64,000 nt of DNA from Limosilactobacillus reuteri (GTDB taxonomy: Bacteria > Bacillota > Bacilli > Lactobacillales > Lactobacillaceae), in contig NZ_CP139478.1 in NCBI RefSeq assembly GCF_034259105.1, forward strand, positions 1 to 64,000, written 5' to 3'. This document shows positions 57,420 to 64,000 of the stretch, piece after piece (the first letter of the stretch is position 1; every line of letters begins with the position of its first letter). The notes below the pieces were generated by a model. That model saw only the letters and a program-made list of their open reading frames with translations. It made no database searches and was not told the DNA's origin. Position numbers and translations under genes: made by a program.

Positions 57420-60400
57420 TGGCTGGATTTAAACCAACGCCTGCTCAATCCAAGGCGATAAATGACCGTGGTGAAAATATTCTAGTTTCAGCTTCGGCGG
57501 GATCAGGAAAAACGGCTGTGCTAGTAAATCGGACAATTGAATTAATTAAAGAAGGGCAAAGCATTGATCGAATGCTGCTTGTAACATTTACGGACGCGGC
57601 AGCAAAGAATATGCGGGATAAAATCAGGACAGCCTTGCAGAAAATAGTACAAGATTCAGCTAATCCCAAAGATTTACGTGACCGGATGAGTAATCAAATC
57701 AACCGGCTTGCGGCTGCAGATATCAGTACAATTCATGCTTTTTGTTTAAAGTTAATAAAGCGCTACTACTACTTGATTGACCTTGATCCACAATTTCGGC
57801 TCTTAACTGATGAAACGGAGCGATTGTTACTTCAAGAAGATGTCTGGCATGAAGTTAGTGAAGAACTATATAAAAATGCTGAAGAAAAAGTTCCAGGAAG
57901 AGCTTCCTTTAGCGAACTAGTTCTCAACTTTTCTAGTGACCGTGATGACCAAGGACTCGATGACTTGATTTTACGGTTATATGAAATTGCTAATGCCCAG
58001 CCTGACCCCGAAAAGTGGCTCCAAAAACTACCAGATAATTATGATTTGGGGTCTGGCTCACTATTAGAATCTAATTTTTATCAACAACAGCTAAAGCCCC
58101 TGGTCATCGAAAAGCTCAATCAGTTTATTCAAGATTATCGTGAATTATCAACAAGAGCTAGCGATAACGGACTAGACCAAGCCGCTGAGGTTATTAAGAG
58201 CGATGAAGAGTTGATGCACCAACTTCTTTCGTCCCTAGGAGGTATTACCGTCAGTGATGTTTGCCAAATGATGGCGCAACAAAAGTTTGGTAGTTTTCGG
58301 GGGCGACCAGCGGCAGATGATCCACGGATTGATGTATTTAAAGACATTCAAAAGCAGCGTAATCAGCTAAAGAAGCAGTGGGAACAAACCGTAAGTATTT
58401 ACTTGGGAAGGCAGGAAGCACAGGAATCGATCGCAAAAGAAGAGCTGCTAACCGAGCTAACGACTTTCCGTGATCAATTTACAGACTTGTTAAGCAAAGC
58501 AACTGAAAGTCAATTAGATGCTAAAACTGTTGATTCATTGCAAAAAGACCAGCAGATGATGCAGGAGCTTTTAGACTTATTGCAACCACCTACTTGGAAT
58601 ACTATCCGGGACTTATTTGCTAATGCTAAATTTGCACGAATGGGTGGTAAACCGAAAGATGATGAGCTAGCTGAAGAAGTATATAAATCACTGGGAAGTG
58701 CTCGCACAGGGATAAAAAAGCAATTTGATCAGTTAGTTGATCGCTTCTTTAATTATCGTGAAGACCAATTTCGATTAATTTCAACGCATGCCCAGGAACT
58801 TTTACGAGAATTGAGCGCAGTAACGATTAATTTCCGTCGGCGGTACCAACAAACTAAGCTGAATCGGCATGTCCTTGAATTTAGTGATTTGGAGCACTAC
58901 GCGTACGCCATTTTAACGCCACCAGACGACCAGCCAAACTGGCAAACCCTTGTCAAAGATCTGCAAAGTCATTATCAGGAAATTATGATCGATGAATATC
59001 AGGATACGAACCGCCTTCAGGAAAGTATTTTGATGAAATTGACATCTCCTGAACGCAAAAACCTATTTATGGTGGGGGATGTTAAGCAATCGATTTACCG
59101 ATTCCGTGAAGCTGATCCAACATTATTTCTCGGGAAATATCAAAACTATCGTCAAGGCAACGACGGGGAGGCAATTGTTTTAGGGGAAAATTTCCGGTCG
59201 ATGACTAATGTGACGAATTTTACCAATGTCCTTTTCGAACAACTGATGGATAGAGAAGTCGGTGAAATTGATTACGACGAAGATGCCCATTTAAAATATG
59301 CGGCCACTTATTACGAAGAAAATCAAGATAATAAGGTTCAACCAACAGAAGTGTTATTGTATGACGCCAATGCCCTTGATCCAGAAAAAGAAGATATTGA
59401 ACACGAGGATGATAAATTAGCTGGAGAATTTCGGATGATTGGGATGCGAATTAAGCAGATGGTCGAAAATCAAGAGTTAATTTTTCATCCTGAAGATGGG
59501 CAGATGCATCCGATTCAGTACGGTGATATTGTTTTGCTTGAACGGACAAAGGCAATCAATAATTCACTGATGGAAGAGTTTAATAAACTTAATATTCCAT
59601 TGACGGTTCATGATGTTGAAAGTTATTTCCAAGCTACTGAAGTGCGAGTAATGATGTCCTTGTTAAAGATAATTGATAATCCGCAACAGGATATCCCATT
59701 AGCTGCAGTTCTGCGGTCACCGATTGTCGGGTTAACTAACCAAGAATTAGCTTTTATCCGTCTTCAGAATCGCTCTGTTGATTACTACGCTGCCCTGCAA
59801 TCATTTATGGGTAATTACCAGCGAAAAGCGCTTCGCCATCAATCGCTCCTTACTTCTGAACAGGTAAGTGCCCTCTATGAAAAAACAGATCACTTCTTAG
59901 GGTTGCTTCGTCTCTTTCGACAAACAGCCCAGCAACAAACCCTTGTTGACTTGATTTGGCAGATCTATGACCAAACAGGTTACCTTGATTACGTCGGGGC
60001 AATGCCAGGTGGCCACCAACGGCAAGCAAACCTCCATGCCCTTTATCAACGTGCGCACTCCTATGAACAAAGCAGTTTTAAGGGCCTTTATCAATTTATT
60101 CGTTTTATTGAGAAGATGCAGGAACATGATAAGGATTTAGGCGTAGCACCGACACAGTTAACCGCAAACACGGTTAATGTTATGACAATTCACGGAAGCA
60201 AAGGGCTGCAATTCCCCGTAGTCTTTCTAATTGATGCCACGCATGGTTTTAACAAAGGAGTAGTTCGTGAAAATGCAGTTGTCGATGCCGCTGCGGGGGT
60301 AGGGATTCGTTACATGGATGATCAACGGGTCATTTATGATACGCCACAACGGCAAGCAGTAATTGAAGAAATTCAGCGCAGCGAACGGGCAGAAGATCTT

Positions 60401-61597
60401 CGGGTTCTCTATGTTGCACTGACCCGTGCGGAACAGCGATTAGTTATTACGGGATCCTTTAATGAAGAAATGCGGACACAAAGCCTTGCTGGATCATGGC
60501 AGCGGTGGCAAAAAGCTTATCAGAGTAAGAATTTACTAATTGGCCCGCAGCCACGGATCACTGCAAATTCATTTATGGACTGGGTTGGCCTTGCCCTGGC
60601 TCGTTATCCAGAATTCAATGCGCAACAATTGAGTCGTGGAAATGTCACGTTAGAAGAAAGCACTCTCGCTGATACTAAAGTTACTGGTTTGGCGGCTGAT
60701 CCTCACTTTATTGCAAAAACATATACCGCGCTTGATGTTAGCGATGGATTAGTAAGAGTCGGGAAAAATGCTAGTGTTAATGTAACGGAAAAGAACAATA
60801 CAGTCGCAACTGATGCTTCTGAACAAAAGATTGAGCAAATTTTGCGCTATCGTTACCCCCATCTTGTCGCTACTAAAACAACTGCTTACCAATCTGTTAC
60901 AGATGTAAAACGGGTCTTTGAAGATCCTGATACACGTGATATGGCACGGTGGGATTATGATCAACAACAAAAGGTAAAGACGCAAGGGATTTACTTAAAT
61001 AATAACTTTGATGTTCCGGCTTTCATCCAACAGACTACTCATGAACCAGTGGCAACAGAAATCGGAACAGCAACGCACCTTGTTTTTCAAAAACTTCCAC
61101 TTGATGAAGGTCCAATTAATGTTGAATTTGTTGATCAAGAAATTCAAAAATTAGTAGGAGAAAAATTGATCAATCCGGTTGTGGCAGCACGAATCAATCG
61201 TGAGGGAATAGTGGCCTTTTATCAGACCGCTGTTGGTCAGAAGATCTTAAAGCATTCGGCAGATTATCATCGCGAAGTACCGTTCTCAATGATTATGAAT
61301 GGTCATGAATTATTTAAAGGGGTAAATGTTAGTGATGATGAACGTATTTTAATTCACGGAATCATTGATGGCTACTTAAGAACTGACGAGGGAATTATTC
61401 TAGTTGACTATAAGACCGATCACCTTAATAAAGATTACCGCGACTTTAATTTGGCACGGATAAAGGACCGATATCGGGGACAATTAGAGCTCTACAAAGA
61501 AGCTTTGAATCTAATGGAAGGGATTCCAGTTGTCCAAATGGGGCTTTACCTGTTAGAATTAGGAGAGTTCGTGTTATTTACAAAAGAGGGTGATTAG
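57419..61597 (+). CDS. rexA: ATP-dependent helicase/nuclease subunit RexA (AddA)
   Basis: This is the helicase-nuclease subunit of RexAB. The 1,392 residues have a UvrD-type motor: Walker [15 protein letters not shown] (about 24-33), [10 protein letters not shown] (about 523), [16 protein letters not shown], and [14 protein letters not shown]. The C-terminal nuclease has [23 protein letters not shown] (about 1320). AGGAGG lies in the rexB end. A LacI-type regulator gene starts directly after the stop, so the three may be one transcript. Confidence 0.97.
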   Translation: MAGFKPTPAQSKAINDRGENILVSASAGSGKTAVLVNRTIELIKEGQSIDRMLLVTFTDAAAKNMRDKIRTALQKIVQDSANPKDLRDRMSNQINRLAAADISTIHAFCLKLIKRYYYLIDLDPQFRLLTDETERLLLQEDVWHEVSEELYKNAEEKVPGRASFSELVLNFSSDRDDQGLDDLILRLYEIANAQPDPEKWLQKLPDNYDLGSGSLLESNFYQQQLKPLVIEKLNQFIQDYRELSTRASDNGLDQAAEVIKSDEELMHQLLSSLGGITVSDVCQMMAQQKFGSFRGRPAADDPRIDVFKDIQKQRNQLKKQWEQTVSIYLGRQEAQESIAKEELLTELTTFRDQFTDLLSKATESQLDAKTVDSLQKDQQMMQELLDLLQPPTWNTIRDLFANAKFARMGGKPKDDELAEEVYKSLGSARTGIKKQFDQLVDRFFNYREDQFRLISTHAQELLRELSAVTINFRRRYQQTKLNRHVLEFSDLEHYAYAILTPPDDQPNWQTLVKDLQSHYQEIMIDEYQDTNRLQESILMKLTSPERKNLFMVGDVKQSIYRFREADPTLFLGKYQNYRQGNDGEAIVLGENFRSMTNVTNFTNVLFEQLMDREVGEIDYDEDAHLKYAATYYEENQDNKVQPTEVLLYDANALDPEKEDIEHEDDKLAGEFRMIGMRIKQMVENQELIFHPEDGQMHPIQYGDIVLLERTKAINNSLMEEFNKLNIPLTVHDVESYFQATEVRVMMSLLKIIDNPQQDIPLAAVLRSPIVGLTNQELAFIRLQNRSVDYYAALQSFMGNYQRKALRHQSLLTSEQVSALYEKTDHFLGLLRLFRQTAQQQTLVDLIWQIYDQTGYLDYVGAMPGGHQRQANLHALYQRAHSYEQSSFKGLYQFIRFIEKMQEHDKDLGVAPTQLTANTVNVMTIHGSKGLQFPVVFLIDATHGFNKGVVRENAVVDAAAGVGIRYMDDQRVIYDTPQRQAVIEEIQRSERAEDLRVLYVALTRAEQRLVITGSFNEEMRTQSLAGSWQRWQKAYQSKNLLIGPQPRITANSFMDWVGLALARYPEFNAQQLSRGNVTLEESTLADTKVTGLAADPHFIAKTYTALDVSDGLVRVGKNASVNVTEKNNTVATDASEQKIEQILRYRYPHLVATKTTAYQSVTDVKRVFEDPDTRDMARWDYDQQQKVKTQGIYLNNNFDVPAFIQQTTHEPVATEIGTATHLVFQKLPLDEGPINVEFVDQEIQKLVGEKLINPVVAARINREGIVAFYQTAVGQKILKHSADYHREVPFSMIMNGHELFKGVNVSDDERILIHGIIDGYLRTDEGIILVDYKTDHLNKDYRDFNLARIKDRYRGQLELYKEALNLMEGIPVVQMGLYLLELGEFVLFTKEGD

Positions 61598-62533
61598 TTG
61601 GCGACAATTAAAGATATTGCACAAAAAGCAGGGGTATCGGTTTCGACTGCTTCTCGAGCTTTAAACCATAATCCACGAATTAGTGAAAAAACACGACAAC
61701 GAATAGCGACGATTGCTAAAGAGTTGGGCTATCAACCAAATTACAATGCACAGAACCTAACACGGGGCGAATCGAACATGGTCGGAATTATTTTTCCAGT
61801 AACCAGTGATACTGCGCCTGCCAACCCGTTCCATATTGACTTATTACGGGGAATTAGCATGGCATTAAAGCCGATTCACTATGAAATGGTTGTGGCAATT
61901 GCGCCAACTACGACCGACCTTTTACAAAGCGTAAAATCGATGGTCGAACAGTCCAAGGTGCATAACTTTTTAGTACTTTATACGGTTAAAGATGACCCCA
62001 TTACTAATTACCTGCGCCAAAATAACCTTAATTTTGTGGTAATCGGTCACCCGGATAAGGCCCAAGATCGGTTTGTCGACAATGATAACGTAGCGGCAGG
62101 GCAAGCGGCGACTGATTATCTGATGGATCATCAGGAGGTCAGCCATCCAGTCTTTCTTCAATCTGCAAGTAATTGGGTATTTGAACAGGATAGACATCAA
62201 GGTTATGAGCAGAGTATGCAAAATCATCAACTTCCTGCTCTTAGCTGGCGATATTCGCCAACCGGACTTGCAGTTAAAGATTTTATTAAACAACATCCGC
62301 AAATCGATTCAATTGTTTGTGTTGATGACTTGTTGCTGGTACGATTAATACGGCAACTACAAGAATTTAATTTACCAACTATTTGTTTTAACAATAGTCG
62401 GTTGATGGGGATGTTAATTAATCAAGAAGAGAAAGTTGACTTACAACCCCGCAAATTGGGTCAGCAAGCGGTCAAATTGCTTTTTAATTTAGAAGAGCAG
62501 TATCGGATTGTTGATTTTAAAATAAATAGTTGA
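61598..62533 (+). CDS. LacI-family transcriptional regulator (MalR-like)
   Basis: The 311-residue regulator has the LacI HTH (TIKDIAQKAGVSVSTASRAL, then NHNPRISEKTRQRIATIAKELGYQPN) and a periplasmic-binding-protein-like effector domain. The C-terminus is slightly shorter than the usual 330 residues. The start is TTG with AGAGGG upstream, immediately after rexA. Two operators of the LacI/MalR type lie near the right edge at 63943-63982. The sugar it senses is not readable from the sequence. Confidence 0.9.
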   Translation: MATIKDIAQKAGVSVSTASRALNHNPRISEKTRQRIATIAKELGYQPNYNAQNLTRGESNMVGIIFPVTSDTAPANPFHIDLLRGISMALKPIHYEMVVAIAPTTTDLLQSVKSMVEQSKVHNFLVLYTVKDDPITNYLRQNNLNFVVIGHPDKAQDRFVDNDNVAAGQAATDYLMDHQEVSHPVFLQSASNWVFEQDRHQGYEQSMQNHQLPALSWRYSPTGLAVKDFIKQHPQIDSIVCVDDLLLVRLIRQLQEFNLPTICFNNSRLMGMLINQEEKVDLQPRKLGQQAVKLLFNLEEQYRIVDFKINS

Positions 62534-62596
62534 TAGAAAGGACCACGGAATTACTTGCCACGGTCCTCTCTTATTTTTACATGGAGGGAAATCGGA

Positions 62597-63775
62597 ATGG
62601 AGAAGGTTTACATTGTTGCTGCTCAGCGAACACCAATCGGTAAGTTTAACGGTCAGTTAGCTTCAAAGTCTGCAGTTGAATTAGGAGCGATTGCAATTAA
62701 AGCGGCTGTTGAAAAGGCAAAGCTCAGTGGAAATGATATTGACCAAGTGTTAATGGGGAATGTTATCCAAGCAGGGACTAGACAAAATCCAGCTCGCCAA
62801 GCATCAATGGCCGCTGGATTAGGTGAGCAGGTTCCGGCAATAACGATTAATGACGTCTGTGCGTCGGGAATGTCCAGTGTTGACCTGGCAGCAAGTTTGA
62901 TTCGCGCAGGACAGGCTAATGTAATTGTTGCCGGGGGGATGGAAAGTATGTCTCAAGCTCCTTATATCCTTCCTAAGGCACGGAATGGCTATCGATTTGG
63001 GAATGGGACCTTGCTTGATGCAATGCAAAGTGATGCTTTAAATGATGTTTATGGCGGTTATCCAATGGGAATTACTGCTGAAAATATCAATGATAAGTAT
63101 CAGATTACTCGTCACCAGCAAGACGAATTTGCTTTACTGAGTCACCAACGTGCAGTAAAGGCTCAAAAAGCAGGCTATTTCGATTCAGAAATTGTGCCAG
63201 TTGAAGTTAAGCAGAAACGAACCACCGTGACTGTAACGGTTGACGAAGCACCACGATCAGATACTTCACTAGCGGTTTTAGCGAAACTAAAACCAGCTTT
63301 TAAATCTGACGGAAGTGTGACTGCGGGAAACGCCTCGGGAATTAATGATGGGGGAGCTGCTCTGGTTCTTGCTTCTGAAAGTGCAGTCAACCGATTAGGG
63401 TTAACTCCATTAGCTGAGTGGCAAGGATCCGCAGTTGTTGGTCTGGATCCAGCATTAATGGGTCTGGGGCCATATTATGCAATCAATAAGCTCTTAAAAA
63501 AACAGCAGATGTCGGCAGATGACGTAGAAACTTACGAAATTAATGAAGCGTTTGCGACCCAAGCCCTTGTTTGTCAGGACTTGCTTCATCTTGATCCTAG
63601 TACTGTCAATCCTTGGGGTGGAGCAATTGCGTTAGGCCATCCAGTTGGGTGTTCAGGCGCGCGAATTATTGTCACGATGATTAATGAAATGCATAAGGAT
63701 AATCATGAACTTGGCATTGCTTCGCTGTGTGTTGGTGGCGGAATGGGTGAAGCGGTCCTGTTTAAGAAAATTTAG
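62597..63775 (+). CDS. thlA: acetyl-CoA C-acetyltransferase (thiolase)
   Basis: The 392-residue biosynthetic thiolase has the nucleophilic Cys in [15 protein letters not shown] (about 88), [11 protein letters not shown] (His about 348) and [10 protein letters not shown] (Cys about 378). It condenses two acetyl-CoA to acetoacetyl-CoA, the first step of the mevalonate pathway in lactobacilli. GGAGGG precedes the ATG at 62597. The longer frame from 62555 is rejected. A weak hairpin (GGACC/GGTCC, 62540-62564) lies between the regulator and this gene. Confidence 0.95.
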   Translation: MEKVYIVAAQRTPIGKFNGQLASKSAVELGAIAIKAAVEKAKLSGNDIDQVLMGNVIQAGTRQNPARQASMAAGLGEQVPAITINDVCASGMSSVDLAASLIRAGQANVIVAGGMESMSQAPYILPKARNGYRFGNGTLLDAMQSDALNDVYGGYPMGITAENINDKYQITRHQQDEFALLSHQRAVKAQKAGYFDSEIVPVEVKQKRTTVTVTVDEAPRSDTSLAVLAKLKPAFKSDGSVTAGNASGINDGGAALVLASESAVNRLGLTPLAEWQGSAVVGLDPALMGLGPYYAINKLLKKQQMSADDVETYEINEAFATQALVCQDLLHLDPSTVNPWGGAIALGHPVGCSGARIIVTMINEMHKDNHELGIASLCVGGGMGEAVLFKKI

Positions 63776-63800
63776 TACCAAGAATAACTTTCATTGTAAA

Positions 63801-63858
63801 AGGCAAGTAATTGAGGAAGCTTGAATTTTTTCTCAATTACTTGCCTGCTTTATTTTAT
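63801..63858 (+). terminator. terminator of the thiolase gene
   Basis: The 15-bp stem AGGCAAGTAATTGAG with CTCAATTACTTGCCT is followed by a T-rich stretch (GCTTTATTTTATT). Confidence 0.88.
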
Positions 63859-63942
63859 TAAGCTAAATGTATTTTAAATAATTAACTATAACGGGCCTGT
63901 TTTGCGGAAATTAAATAGTAATAACTTTAAATTACAAAAATC

Positions 63943-63982
63943 TGCAACCGTTTTCCGAAATTTTGCGCAAGCGGTTGCACAA
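63943..63982. promoter_or_regulatory. two LacI/MalR-type operators at the right edge
   Basis: TGCAACCGTTTTCCG (63943-63957) and CGCAAGCGGTTGCA (63966-63979) resemble the MalR consensus CGCAANCGNTTGCG, and the second is nearly perfect. They probably control a gene beyond the window and may be bound by the LacI-family regulator at 61598. Confidence 0.65.
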
Positions 63983-64000
63983 AAATTTTAAATTTGATAT

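Noticed and set aside
1-64000. CRISPR arrays, prophage modules, rRNA operons and parS sites
   Set aside because: No regularly spaced repeats, phage structural or lysis genes, rRNA sequence or TGTTTCACGTGAAACA-like sites were seen.

Overview
The window looks like the replication-origin region of a low-GC lactic acid bacterium, most likely Limosilactobacillus reuteri or a close relative. This is inferred from the gene order, codon use, a SEC10/PgrA-type surface protein and the IS30-family load. No database was searched. It opens with dnaA, the dnaA-dnaN origin, dnaN, an S4-domain protein, recF, gyrB and gyrA, then rpsF-ssb-rpsR behind a structured leader, gdpP, rplI and the replicative helicase gene dnaB.

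From 12 to 40 kb a conserved backbone is broken up by mobile DNA. The elements are a group II (IIC-like) intron behind the dnaN terminator, an ISL3-family element carrying a nested IS30-family element, two inverted copies of a 1.28 kb IS30-family element, a second inverted copy of the nested one (inside a multidrug ABC transporter gene), and a third IS30 type between walJ and htrA. Backbone genes here include an MFS transporter, a PPK2 kinase, marR plus the broken ABC transporter between two identical tRNA-Lys genes, the walRKHIJ cell-wall operon, htrA, a pgpA-like gene and rlmH. About 38 kb from dnaA, upstream of rlmH, lies a 0.3 kb block with six perfect DnaA boxes.

From 40 to 48 kb there is a minus-strand operon: aminotransferase, D-2-hydroxyacid dehydrogenase, OsmC-like protein. 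It is preceded by a promoter, a 23-codon leader ORF containing Tyr-Val-Phe-Trp-Phe, a chain of hairpins and an intrinsic terminator. This is the arrangement expected for ribosome-mediated attenuation by aromatic amino acids. A second, shorter leader (one Trp codon) with a terminator precedes a frameshifted TrpX-like binding-protein gene at 36.3-37.6 kb. These two leaders and the DnaA-box block are the most interesting signals. clpL and an enolase-superfamily gene follow.

From 48 to 64 kb there is a surface-protein gene interrupted by one nonsense codon and lacking an LPxTG motif, a GNAT acetyltransferase, cardiolipin synthase, the rexB-rexA recombination nuclease pair, a LacI-family regulator and a thiolase. 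Two LacI/MalR-like operators sit at the right edge, in front of a gene outside the window.
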